From NCBI GenBank assembly GCA_000226015.1, contig JH153487.1:22502-54825 (forward strand): a stretch of DNA of 32,324 nt, written 5' to 3'. The position numbers were made by a program, and so were the translations under genes. Origin of the DNA: Mnemiopsis leidyi (taxonomy: Eukaryota; Ctenophora; Tentaculata; Lobata; Bolinopsidae). Numbering within the stretch: the stretch's first letter is position 1; every line of letters starts with the position of its first letter. Below are positions 22,947 through 32,324 of this stretch, one piece after another. Below the pieces are notes generated by a model. That model was not told where the DNA came from. It searched no databases and saw only the letters and a list, made by a program, of their open reading frames with translations.

Positions 22947-23144
22947 TTATTGTATTTTAGAATTCAACAAGGACAGCTTATAACTGTGATATTTGGGATG
23001 TAAAAATATCATGATGGTAAGAAGCTTGCTCGAAATGAGATCCTGAAAAATGTTCCCTCCACACTTGAAGCCACAATGATGGTTAGAAGCTTGGCTTTTC
23101 TGACCAAGTAAACCAAACAAAACCAGGTACAGGAGGATAGCCAT
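22947..23144 (-). CDS. Small ORF with signal-peptide-like start (doubtful)
   Basis: A 65-codon frame. The N-terminus, MAILLYLVLFGLLGQKSQAS, looks like a secretion signal, and two Cys follow (HHCGFKCGG). A possible splice donor or acceptor could change the end. It lies upstream of the chromatin gene on the same strand, and parts of its sequence are locally duplicated (ATGATGGTAAGAAGCTTG near 23012 and again near 23077). No family is recognised; it could be chance. Confidence 0.2.
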   Translation of the reverse strand: MAILLYLVLFGLLGQKSQASNHHCGFKCGGNIFQDLISSKLLTIMIFLHPKYHSYKLSLLNSKIQ

Positions 23145-23288
23145 ATACCTACTTAACCAGACATCTAACTAAATCGAGGAAGGAGGCAGACTGCGTAAGT
23201 TTGCTGTGCAAGGAGTTTGTACTGTTTAAGTGTTTAGGAAAGTTTAGCTAAATAAAGTAAATATCCAGACTGGGAAGACGGGAAGTGA

Positions 23289-23675
23289 TTAGATAAATGG
23301 GAGAGGTAGGGATGGCAATGTTCCGACATAAAATATTACAACATAACTGTGCAGAGCGAAACGATCTAGCGACTCAAGCTGTGGTTGAGATTTAGACTGT
23401 TCTTTGTAAATTGTATGCTTGTACGCAAACTCATTTCCTCTGAATAAATGGGAAAGGATATATACAACTGCATTGCTAAAGCGATAAACGGTAAACACTA
23501 TACTGCAGTATACCAGTAGTAAGCCAAACAACAGATTTAAAGAGAGATACTGTATGTAATAAACTGGGTAAGCCAACAAGAGTCTCAACAGATACATCGA
23601 ATTGAACACACTGACTATTAACAGCATGAAAACAGTCTCCATCACATGTTCCAAACAAAAGACAATCACACACAT
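23289..23675 (-). CDS. Hydrophobic 128-residue ORF, hypothetical
   Basis: Opens with ATG at 23675 and stops at 23289. Residues about 10-70 are strongly hydrophobic with two or three possible membrane segments (VFMLLIVSVFNSMYLL, LNLLFGLLLVYCSIVFTVY). The remaining C-terminus is polar (YKEQSKSQPQLESLD) and then hydrophobic again. I recognise no family; AT-rich DNA can give such frames by chance, and no splice or promoter evidence supports it. Confidence 0.22.
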   Translation of the reverse strand: MCVIVFCLEHVMETVFMLLIVSVFNSMYLLRLLLAYPVYYIQYLSLNLLFGLLLVYCSIVFTVYRFSNAVVYILSHLFRGNEFAYKHTIYKEQSKSQPQLESLDRFALHSYVVIFYVGTLPSLPLPFI

Positions 23676-23699
23676 CAGCTGAGTTGAAACGAACTTGAG

Positions 23700-26388
23700 T
23701 GTGATCCCTAGCTCGTTCCGAGAGAGTATGTCAAGGGAGACTGCAGTTAGGGAAGTGAGTTATTTATTGTTCGCCTCGTTAGAAGACCTGGAATGTTGGG
23801 GGCTAGCGGGACGACTATTGAGGGCAATTACATCGAATTGTACGGTAATTATGTAATTAATTGTGTTATACTGTTATGCCTAGGTTGTGGTATATCGCGC
23901 GTTATACAATAATTGACAGAGAGGCAAGTTTTAAAGTAACGTGATGCAGTCTGATCTCGGCCTAAGCACTCAATCACTGCTTTACAATTACACACAGAAT
24001 CACAACAATGAGGAAATTGATCTTGAAAAGTTTAAATTAGAAGCAGATAGGTAGAATGTAGATCGATATTCTTGTGGCACTGCATCTGTCAAGGAAAGTT
24101 GAATTCCATTCTGTATACAATATACATTGGGAATCCCATAAAATTCTTCATTCATTGGTGAGCATTTCTACAGGAACCCGAATTCCTAAGGTATTACATA
24201 TACTTACATATTACGCTAATTTGACAGATTTGTGTGATTAAAACATTCCGAGCCGATTGCAAATTATTCAATAATCTCTCGAAGTTAAACCGGGTGCAAT
24301 TAATGCAGTTTTAGCAGGTGATAAAGCAGAGCAATGCAAGCGCTGTAATGGAGATGTGCTCATAAGTTTGCGTATGTCACATGACCTGTGACAATGCGAT
24401 TACACTAGAGTCCCCTAAAAAGGGGTTAGATGTGGCATGGTAAAAAAGGCAGTATCCATTATACAATACAATCCGGAAAACTGATTCAACATCACTGTTT
24501 AATTGAATAGTGGTAGTCAGGGCACATACGAACAAAATGTATCGAGATATTTAATTAACCAGCAAGGTGATACCTAGTGATACTATTAATTTAAACAGCG
24601 CTTGTTTTTCGTTCGAAGTAAGTTTATTCCAAAAGAAGAAATAAACTCACAAAATAAAACATGTGTACTGCCAAATCTCAATCCGTCAATAATTCCAGAG
24701 ACGAAACTGTCTACGATAATGACTTTAGTTCCAAAGACTTAAGCAGCAATGATAATATAATAACAGAGTGCAGATACACGGCCCAACAGCACTCGCTATA
24801 CCAATCGAGAGCCTTTCACAAAAATATGATATGTGAAGTTTTCGGTACTGCTTTATCTGATCAAAAACTAGGAAAATATGATTAGGCTATCGACTGAACT
24901 TATTGTTTTACGGGGCATGAGGTGTAATATAATACTAACTGATAAATTCTAAATATATCTGTTAGAATAATTGGCGAGGACCTTAATTAACAGATATTTG
25001 AATTGAGTTACATAATCAATTAAGCATTGTTTAAATAATGGCAGCTAATTTTACTGATTAAAGGCCCTTCTTAAAGAGGAAATTCGAGATCTAGATAAAA
25101 GACCCTGAGTCGTATCTAGCACTGTCACACTGGCATATCTGATTTTTGCAGGTTGATGGTAAAAATATGATGCAATGCACGCTACATCATGTGCGCAAGC
25201 AGTTTTTTATGTCATGATTTATCTTCTTTTGCGGACTTGTGAGAACAAAGAAATGGAAAAAAAGTTAAAAGTATTATAGAGTAAGTCTAAAAGTTTTTGA
25301 TTCAAGCTAGATTTTAATGAGTAAGTTGAATTTTGCCGAAAGACCCGCGTGGATTTGGCGTTTTTAAGACATAGTCTCTGTGCAATAAAAGAAATCGTCA
25401 AGAGAAATTGTACAGTTTGGTTAACTTTAACTTGAACTTAAGCGACAAAAATTCAAGTCGATAATGTCCTAGTGCAATACAACGTAAGTACTTAGTTAGC
25501 ACGTACTTAAACTTTCTAAAGTGAGCTAAACTTTCATAAAGACAGACTTGCCAGACAGTAAACCGGTTATAACATGGCACAACCCTTGAAGATGCTTTAC
25601 AGTATAGGTTCAAATATACGGCTCCTTGAAGGAGGCCCTGAATAATTCAGTGAATATGCCAGTATGTCCCACGAGAAATTGTTAGAGTGGAATACACTAT
25701 AGTTTTAATGAGATGTAAACTTCAAACCAAGGAGACACCTATCAAGAAAAAAATCTAAATCAATTATCTATTGTAATAAAACAATTCAAATAACTATTTA
25801 CGAAATAAAATGTGCACATAAAACTTTACATAGTACAACTTACATCTAAAAATACTGAATACTGATACTGAGGTGTAATAAGGCACAAATGCTATGAAAG
25901 AATAAAAACTTTCTGTTCCTTTTCGTAATTTTAATCAGAACGCAAGGCATTTTCCTTTAAACGTCATGTACGAAAAAACATGTGAGATAGGTGACGATAA
26001 CAAGCAAAAACCCATACTTAGTACGCATGGCAAAAAACATATATCTTATTGAGCTTGTGTAGCCGAGTCATAAATTGAATTAATAGATAACGTTACAGGC
26101 TTTAATTACACAATAAAAAACTTGATATTTTTTCATCACTCTGCAAGACTTTCACACTTTATATGATATAATCTGAAACTTAAAACTGCTTCAATAGATA
26201 GCTATCACTTTAGCTGCGGTTGTCAAACGTCTACAATTATACTATCTACACTACAAAGCTATAAAGTTAACAATGGTTATTCTCTACATTATAACAAATA
26301 TATCAAAACTCGATACGTATACAGTGTTATAAACACACCAGGTCTCTCTGTTTATTGTCTAAAGCAATGGTTTATTAAGAATGGTAAA
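23700..26388. other. Intergenic stretch, no gene recognised
   Basis: AT-rich, with many stops in all frames. A 74-codon + strand frame at 24661-24885 is the only one with a polar protein-like composition, and nothing supports it. A small CCCCTAAAAAGGGG hairpin lies at 24413-24426. No RNA gene seen. Confidence 0.4.
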
Positions 26389-26514
26389 GTTTGGAAGGGG
26401 TCACAAATCGTTTATATCACGTGGCAGCATTGCTTGATAATGGTTTGCCGTACCTCACTTCTCATTAGCCGATTGGTGTCAAAATTTAGGAGCAATTTGT
26501 GACCCCTTCCAAAC
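26389..26514. repeat. 126-bp element with inverted termini (MITE-like)
   Basis: GTTTGGAAGGGGTCACAAAT at the left end is matched by its exact reverse complement at the right end, ending 26514. The interior (about 80 bp) is not palindromic. No clear target-site duplication is visible at the flanks. Confidence 0.82.
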
Positions 26515-26759
26515 ATAGCTATCCTCTTGTGTTTACGGAAAACGAAATTCATAAAATCAAAAATGCACTTAATAAGACCTATATATATATACATACCACT
26601 AAAAATCTATACATCATATTCAAATAGAGAAAGGTATTTTCGAGAAGGAGACAATTTTTGACCAATAAGAAGCTCGAAAATAGTGCTTTCTAGCTTCCAA
26701 TTGGTTAACATTTTAACTACTTCCAAAATACTTTTCTCCATGGGAACTTCTGAAATCTG

Positions 26760-27306
26760 AACAAGAATTGCGGCCGCTTTCATTGTGACAGGCGACCGCT
26801 GAATTTCCCGTATCATGCCGACGCTTATTGACATTACAATGAGGACTCAAAGACCTAGCCCTATCAAACCGGATCTAACTTCGGTTAATTTTTATTGTTC
26901 TGCACGGGTAAATACAGACGCACGAAATAATGCAACCGGTCGATGCATGATTTAAAAATTCCACGCTGCAGCACATTTTTATACAGGATCCCGCATTCTT
27001 TTCATTGTTTAATTCAAATATCTTGAGTCTGTGTGACGTCGTCATTTGTGATATTTTATGTGCTACCTTACTCCTTAGGTTTATTTAAATTGCGTTGTGT
27101 GAACTTGTTGTTTATCAAAGTTGTTTGGCTGAAATCAAATTCGTGTTATATTCATCTCTCAATCTGTCATTCGACAACTTACTGAATAAAACTGAGATTG
27201 AAAAGAATTTTTATCGCATCTCTTGTTGTAGTAGTACTGATAAAAATAATTGAGGCAATGATAAGTATGATGAAGGAGTGTGCGTGCAGACCCTTTTGAG
27301 CTAATG
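26760..27306 (+). repeat. Dispersed repeat, copy D, 5' part
   Basis: Begins AACAAGAATTGCGGCCGC, follows copies B and C through TGACGTCGTCAT and GAAGGAGTGTGCG, and stays alignable to TTTTGAGCTAAT at 27295-27306, where it breaks off. Its missing 3' module resumes at 27780. It lies between the chromatin gene and the paralogue pair. Confidence 0.8.
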
Positions 27307-27779
27307 TACGATTAGTAAACAAACAGGAGTGTGCTATCGGAAAGTATTTCACGAGTGCCGTAGGCACGAGTGATAAATAATTTCCAATTAGCACACGACT
27401 AATGAGTTTCCTAATTATATTATCAATCGACTTCAATAACTAAAATACTAACAGGATTAAGAACAGGCAACAGATTTCCCCGCCTTTTAAGTTATTGGCT
27501 TTAAAAAACCGTTGCACCAATATGCCGTGTAGCAATTTATGCACTCGATATCCAACCCGTAATAGGTTCAGTAAAAATATTCGTTTAGCTAAGCAATTAT
27601 AACTGATTGTTGATTTTATGAAGGAGCACACGTTTTGCAGCTAAGTGTCACCATTGCGTGCACATCGCCATAGCAACATACCACGTCAAAAAGTGCTTAT
27701 TTTACACGTATGTATAGGAGTGTGCTATCGGAAATTAGTCAACGGTACTTGGTAACACGGGAGGTTGATAATATTTCAC
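27307..27779. mobile_element. About 473-bp insertion splitting copy D
   Basis: Copy B is continuous from TTTTGAGCTAATATTCC onward, whereas copy D is interrupted exactly here. The interrupting DNA includes a foldback hairpin at 27329-27400 (TCACGAGTGCC, loop GTA, GGCACGAGTGA, with longer imperfect arms of GTGTGCTA...TAGCACAC) and a second copy of the left arm, AGGAGTGTGCTATCGGAAA, at 27716-27734. Whether this is one insertion or several events is not clear; no transposase is present. Confidence 0.55.
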
Positions 27780-27905
27780 AATATCCCGATTTGTGCTGTC
27801 AATCGCCAACCCTTTGTTTTGTACTTTTTGTGCATGTGCACAAAACGTATCAAAACAATCTTGCCGTTTGGGCCCAAAGGGCCCAAATGGCAAGATACAG
27901 GAAAT
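27780..27905 (+). repeat. Dispersed repeat, copy D, 3' module with hairpin
   Basis: Matches copy B from the GCTGTCRATYGCCAACCC block through the 20-bp palindrome and the terminal hairpin. The hairpin at 27858-27896 has an 18-bp stem with one G-T pair and an AAA loop in place of TTC. It ends GATACAGGAAATAAT, 83 bp beyond the stop codon of the downstream paralogue gene (minus strand). Confidence 0.82.
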
Positions 27906-27987
27906 AATACACCAAATACACTGTAGGCCCTGATACAAACGTCTACAAAAGCAATATTAATAACGACCTCAATCCAAATTCTACAAT

Positions 27988-28872
27988 CTACAAAATCCTT
28001 CCGATCCCAGAAGTGCAACCATCGTTAACGCCTTCATCCCAACTTTCCTCCATTAGTTTCTGGCTTTCAGTAGCAGTTAGAGCGATTATCAGCATGCTCA
28101 TTTCGTAGTTCTCGTCCTTTCCAGCAACTCTGTCATTGTAGCCCACCGACTTGGGTGCTCTAAAGAAGGAATCCAGGATCACGCACAGCACACGTGCAAA
28201 AGGTACACAATTATGTTATACATAAGTTTATTCATATCATCGAATATTTGAGGGGAATTAAAATTTCAAACATTAAAAGCTCTAAAATATATTGGTTACC
28301 CACCTTTGAAATGGTTTATAAGTCTTGAGCTTTGCATGCATATCTTTTGGGTTTAAAACGGCATTGACTTTTCGTTGCCATTTATCTAGTCCGACATGCC
28401 AGTCGCCATAGAAACATGGGAGAGATTTCAGAGGATGATCAGCGGAAATGGGACAGAAAATAGCACATAACATTGCTTGTACCAAGAAACCTGGAACGCA
28501 AAACAAACACATACAACCGCTAACAGAGGGTGATTTCTTCTGAACTTTCATTAAATCTTCACACCACCCCTCCCAAACATTAGGGGATATTCCCTTGACT
28601 CTTAACTCTTCTGGAACGTAATTCTTGAGGTCAGGATTCAAACCAACAGTTTCCCAGGGGCAACACGGAACTTTCTCAAAATCAATAATGAGTCTGTCAC
28701 CGACTCTTTTTGCCATTCCTCCACGGGTAAAGTTTGCTGAAACTTGAACTCGTACCTCTGGCTCCACATAAGTTGTAGGCTGTTTTATTGTTACTGTTGG
28801 ATCATGATTGTAATCATTTATTTCGTCGTAAGACGGAGGAGCAACGGAAGGATTTGCTGTTATCGTCTGCAT
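27988..28872 (-). CDS. PPxY Cys-rich protein, paralogue 1
   Basis: Two exons, 28872-28304 and 28159-27988, joined by a 144-bp GT-AG intron in phase 2 (CAA AG|A GCA); 246 residues. The N-terminus carries APPSYDEI, a PPxY motif of the kind bound by WW domains of NEDD4-type ligases. A conserved middle region (KRVGDRLIIDFEKV, near 56-68) precedes a Cys-rich hydrophobic segment at about 118-140 (CMCLFCVPGFL...CAIFC) that could insert into a membrane or be palmitoylated. The C-terminus contains KDMHAKLKTYKP, KDENYEMSML and GVNDGCTSGIGRIL. It is a tandem copy of the gene at 29777-30941 with the same intron position. I do not recognise the family; membrane/endosome adaptor is only an inference. Confidence 0.82.
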
Positions 28873-29211
28873 TCTATGGTAGAATAACTATTTCAACTAT
28901 ATGCATCAAGCATCTTTAAGATTTTTTGACCATCAACCAAAAGGCATAATAAGCTATTTAGTTTGAAATTACGAAGTGTTTCATCAATCTCATTTGATCA
29001 ATTTGACAAATTCTACCATTTTTTTCTGAGTCAAACCAAAGAGTTCATTTAAAAGCCGAGAATACTATACAATAAGAATTGTCACTAGTAAGCTTCAGGT
29101 AAAATCTTGGCTGCCATAGTACAATGTACATGCACATTAAAAGTTATAATTCATCATCAATTTCTGAACTAATATATTTAAACATTGAAACATTTAGTTG
29201 TACTCATTGTA

Positions 29212-29426
29212 TTAGGAACGGTATTCGTGGGGAGGTGTCTCAAATTTTAAACCCCATTTCTCTAAATGTAAGGCTCCTACCTTTGTTTTTGGAGATCAAT
29301 CTGTATCCATTGGACAATTTGAAAGTATTTCACTACCCAGAAATAAGCAAGGGCCCATAAATTTTGAGGAATGAGGTGTTTAAGTATCAAAAATTTGAGA
29401 CACTTCCCCAAGAATACCATTCCTAA
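29212..29426. repeat. 215-bp MITE-like element with TA flanks
   Basis: Terminal inverted repeats of about 38 bp: the left starts TTAGGAACGGTATTCGTGGG and the right is its imperfect reverse complement ending TACCATTCCTAA. TA is present at both outer ends (29210-29211 and 29427-29428), as expected for Tc1/mariner-type insertion. No transposase is inside. It lies between the two paralogue genes. Confidence 0.78.
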
Positions 29427-29776
29427 TAAATCGAGGTAGCATTATTTCAATGTCTTCTTTTCAGTAATTTTTTAAATGGGCTCGGTCATGAATTAGACTT
29501 TCCTTGAAACAACACATTACAATCAAACAACCATTAAAAAGGTTAAAAGTAGAAACGAAACTTAATACAATTCACAAGCTATCAACATGTTTGAAAAAAA
29601 ATTGTCTACTATATACACAAAGATCTAAAATTCCAATAAAATGTCTATAATACAGTCTCAATAATAATCATTAATAATACAGAATCGCTGAAAGGAGGTT
29701 AAATGACCATATATCTAAAAATACTGAAAGCAAAACACAATTCGGCCTGGTAGCCGCTTATCATCATCAACAAAAT

Positions 29777-30941
29777 TCATAGGATTCTTCCAGATCCCGA
29801 AGTGCACCCATCATTCACACCGTTATCCCAGCCCTCCTCTCTTAACTTTTGACTTTCTTCTGCAGTAAGAGCAATTTCTAGCATGCTCATCTCGTACTTT
29901 TCGTCTTTTCCTATCTTTCGAGTTTCATAGCCAATAGATCTTGGTGCCCTGAAATTTTATTGAAAATAAACTGAAAGATTGTTGGTTGTTGCTTATAAAA
30001 CTAATTTTTATTTCCTCTGTGTCAGCTTACTCATATGACAATAAATATCTTGAGTTTCACGATGACAACAATTCAAAACAAATATTGAAAACTTTGATTG
30101 ATATGTTCTTAATCATCTATTAATAGTGATTATTTCAAAAAGTAAGATTTATTTTTTAAGATTCATGGAAAACTGGAGTCACCATCGAATCATTGAAAAG
30201 CCATGTAAAATTGTGTTGCCATCAATTACAGCAATTATCAGTAAATTGGCGATAGAACACTCATGAGGCAACAATTACCGGTGTTCTGTGCATGGCACAG
30301 TGGTATTGATGATAACAATTTCTAGAATTCCAAAAAAGACAAGTAAGCAAATGGTTATATTACCTGTTATAAGGCTTGTATGTTTTCAGTTTAGCATGCA
30401 TGTCTTTCTTGTTGAGGACTGAATTTACTGAAGCTTGCCACTCTCTTAGACCAACATACCAATCACCATAAAAGCAAGGCAAGCTTTTCAAACAGTGATC
30501 TCCAGATGTGGGGCAGCACATTGCACAAAATATGGCCTGAACCAGGCCAGCAGGAAAACAAAAGATACACAAACATCCCCCAATCGATGGTGATTTTTTC
30601 TGGACTTTCATAAGATCATCACACCATTCAGACCAAACGTCTTGCTTAATACCTTTGACCCTTAATTCTTCTGGAACACAATTTCTACAATCTGGATCAA
30701 GCCCCGTGACTTGACCCGGACAACAAGACACTTTCTCAAAGTCGATTATGAGTCGATTACCAATCCTTTTAGCCTTATCTAATCTAAGACCTCCTGGTGT
30801 GATGTTTGAAGGTTCTCCGCTATATTCTCCAGGCCCACTGTAATTAGTAGGTTGAAAAACCACTTTAGGAGGGTCAAAGTCAGACCCATAAGTGTTGGCT
30901 GTTTCATAGGGAGGTGGAGCAGAGGGTTCTTGAATTGGCAT
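29777..30941 (-). CDS. PPxY/PSAP Cys-rich protein, paralogue 2
   Basis: Two exons, 30941-30364 and 29948-29777, joined by a 415-bp GT-AG intron in phase 2 (AAC AG|G GCA); 249 residues. The second exon is 172 nt, as in the neighbouring paralogue. The N-terminus EPSAPPPYETA overlaps a PSAP motif (TSG101-type) with PPPY (WW-type). The region KRIGNRLIIDFEKV is shared with paralogue 1, and the Cys-rich hydrophobic segment at about 121-143 (GGCLCIFCFPAGL...CAMCC) has more Cys than its partner. The end GVNDGCTSGSGRIL is nearly identical. The two genes lie head to tail 905 bp apart, which indicates a tandem duplication. Function unknown; membrane or endosomal sorting is an inference from the short motifs. 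Confidence 0.84.
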
Positions 30942-31487
30942 CTGAATTATGTAATAGAATTATGTTAATTATTAAGGAGTAATAGTTATGATCTCATAAA
31001 AAAGGTTTAATATTTAATGTAAACTTGATGTCAATCTTATTAATCATAATCTAGATCAAACTATATTTAATTAATGTAAGGTCATATGAATTGCGCTAAG
31101 TCAATAGTAGTAAATCTGAAACCTAGATCTTTATAAATCTTTAATTTGGGGACTTATAAGGGAGGAGAATTGTATATTGGTAAAGTTGTGTGTAGTATAG
31201 GGGTTTCTTCGTAATTTTGATAAGAAGTAGGACTGCTAATGTGGTTGCGTATAACATCTTATAACAAGGAATACGCAATGGTTCTCCTTGATGATGTTGC
31301 CCTTTAGGCCGTACAGAGCACATAGAGCTTTGGCTCTCAGTTCCGATGCGGAGAATGTTCCATTTTGGTGAAAAACAATGCCAAGATAGCAGGTCTCTGT
31401 GTTTTTCATGGGAAGCTTTCCAAGATAGAATTGGCTTTGGGTGTGCTTGGATCTGGGTGGGTGACAGGGGCAAAAGTTTGTCGCGGT
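30942..31487. other. Flanking stretch, no gene supported
   Basis: Upstream of paralogue 2, so it should contain that gene's promoter, but I see no convincing TATA or initiator context. A 110-codon minus frame at 31141-31473 and a + frame over 31365-31583 overlap each other; neither has recognisable motifs. Confidence 0.35.
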
Positions 31488-31632
31488 GGGTGCGGAATCG
31501 CGATATTTGGCGTTAACCGCGACAAATCACGAGATTTGGCATTTGCCGCGACAGAACGCGATTATCTTATTTTTCCGCGATAAGTCCCGATTTTCACTAT
31601 TTTCCGCGTCAGACCGCGATTTCATTCACTCT
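31488..31632. repeat. 29-bp tandem array, about five diverged units
   Basis: The CCGCG core starts at 31517, 31546, 31575 and 31604, exactly 29 bp apart, with one more diverged unit at 31488-31516. Each unit reads roughly CCGCGAYARRTCRCGATTTT followed by an A/T-rich tail. The GC-rich CGCGA cores alternate on both strands. It lies 50 bp before the 20-bp array. Confidence 0.85.
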
Positions 31633-31680
31633 TAGCAGTCAAATTCCATGGATTCCCGCGTTCCGAAGACGACTCAACCA

Positions 31681-31860
31681 GTCGTTATAAAAGTTGACCA
31701 GTCGTTACAAAAGTTGACCAGTCGTTACAAAAGTTGACCAGTCGTTACAAAAGTTGACCAGTCGTTACAAAAGTTGACCAGTCGTTACAAAAGTTGACCA
31801 GTCGTAACAAAAGTTGACCAGTCGTTACAAAAGTTGACCAGTCTTTATAGAAAACTTGAC
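31681..31860. repeat. 20-bp tandem array, nine units
   Basis: Nine head-to-tail units of GTCGTTACAAAAGTTGACCA; the middle ones are identical, while the first (TATAA), seventh (GTAAC) and ninth are changed. A weak tenth (AATCGTTATATCC) follows. There are no spacers, so this is a minisatellite and not a CRISPR array. It sits 95 bp upstream of the BED-finger ORF. Confidence 0.96.
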
Positions 31861-31955
31861 CAATCGTTATATCCTCTGGTAATCCGAATCTCACTCCTAA
31901 CAAGAGCAGTAATTTGCAGTAATAATTGAATCCTCACAAGCACATTGACATTTTG

Positions 31956-32171
31956 ATGGACCGTTTTTTGTCTAAACGCCCTCCTAATGCTAATGTTGTC
32001 TGTCAACCCCCCTCTAAGAAACCTAACCCTGCTGCCAAGCAGGGAAAGGTTTCCGCCTTAGTTAGAGTTGCAGAGTTTGGCGGCAATAAGTTTTACGCAG
32101 ATGGTGATAAATTGTTCTGTCGAGCTTGTAATGTTGTTATTGAGCACACACTTTCTATATTGACTACCTGA
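31956..32171 (+). pseudogene. Truncated BED-finger ORF, hAT/CGGBP1-like
   Basis: From the ATG at 31956 the frame reads MDRFLSKRPPNANVV, a basic Pro-rich stretch, and then FYADGDKLFCRACNVVIEHT. The FC-x2-C pair followed by V(I/D)HT is the first half of a BED-type zinc finger of the kind found in hAT transposases and CGGBP1-like proteins. The His pair that should follow is missing: after EHT the frame runs into LSILTT and a stop. The ORF therefore seems broken or 3'-truncated, unless a splice donor is used. The two tandem arrays upstream may be part of the same element. Confidence 0.5.
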
Positions 32172-32230
32172 CACCAAACACCAGAGTGACTTAGAATCAA
32201 ACAATAGCATTAGGCAATTGAAAAAATGGT

Positions 32231-32324
32231 TGCATTAATTAAATAATTATACTCTAAGCCCTATATTTACAATTTTTGCATTAATTAAATAATTATACTC
32301 TAAGCCCTATATTTACAATTTTTG
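32231..32324. repeat. 46-bp tandem repeat reaching the window edge
   Basis: Units 32231-32276 and 32277-32322 are identical (TGCATTAATTAAATAATTAT...CAATTTT), and the last two bases begin a third unit. The array therefore probably continues to the right. Confidence 0.93.

Noticed and set aside
31681..31860. CRISPR-like array
   Set aside because: Units are directly adjacent with no spacers and the DNA is eukaryotic; it is a minisatellite.

Overview
This is a metazoan nuclear window. Its genes have many short exons with GT-AG introns, the DNA is AT-rich, and BTB/kelch-type, Tudor-PHD and MYND domains sit among decayed transposons and minisatellites. A non-bilaterian or other marine invertebrate (cnidarian or sponge-like) is my guess; the sequence alone does not settle the taxon. 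All gene models were made by hand by matching splice sites and phases; no database or alignment tool was used.

Left part (1-4800): the 3' portion of a kelch-like (KLHL-type) gene on the + strand. Eight phase-matched exons give the end of the BACK domain and six kelch repeats. The BTB exons lie beyond the left edge. From 4800 to 9300 no gene is recognised; the stretch holds a 274-bp inverted repeat and a diverged direct repeat.

Centre (9328-22837, minus strand): one large eight-exon gene encoding about 1438 residues. It starts with a Polycomb-like (PHF1/MTF2/PHF19-type) Tudor plus PHD1 module, continues with a very long low-complexity region encoded mostly by one 3.4-kb exon, and ends in a complete MYND zinc finger assembled from two small 3' exons. 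The PHD finger is split by a 6.3-kb intron that contains a decayed GIY-YIG (Penelope-like) element, a CA microsatellite next to a 449-bp assembly gap, a LINE-like coding fragment, an 18-bp minisatellite and a copy of a local repeat family.

Right part (27988-30941, minus strand): two tandem paralogues with identical intron position and phase. They encode about 246 and 249 residue proteins with an N-terminal PPxY motif (plus PSAP in one), a Cys-rich hydrophobic segment and a conserved C-terminus. I do not recognise the family. The right edge has two adjacent tandem arrays (29 bp and 20 bp), a truncated BED-finger, hAT-like ORF and the start of a 46-bp array.

A dispersed repeat family (four copies: 1-229, 14627-15457, 21168-21977, and 26760-27306 plus 27780-27905) runs through the window. 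It starts at AACAAGAATTGCGG, and its 3' end carries a strong hairpin whose stem differs between copies yet stays paired. All copies within genes are antisense to the host gene, and two end close to a splice donor. The most interesting items are the Tudor-PHD...MYND architecture and this hairpin-ended repeat family.
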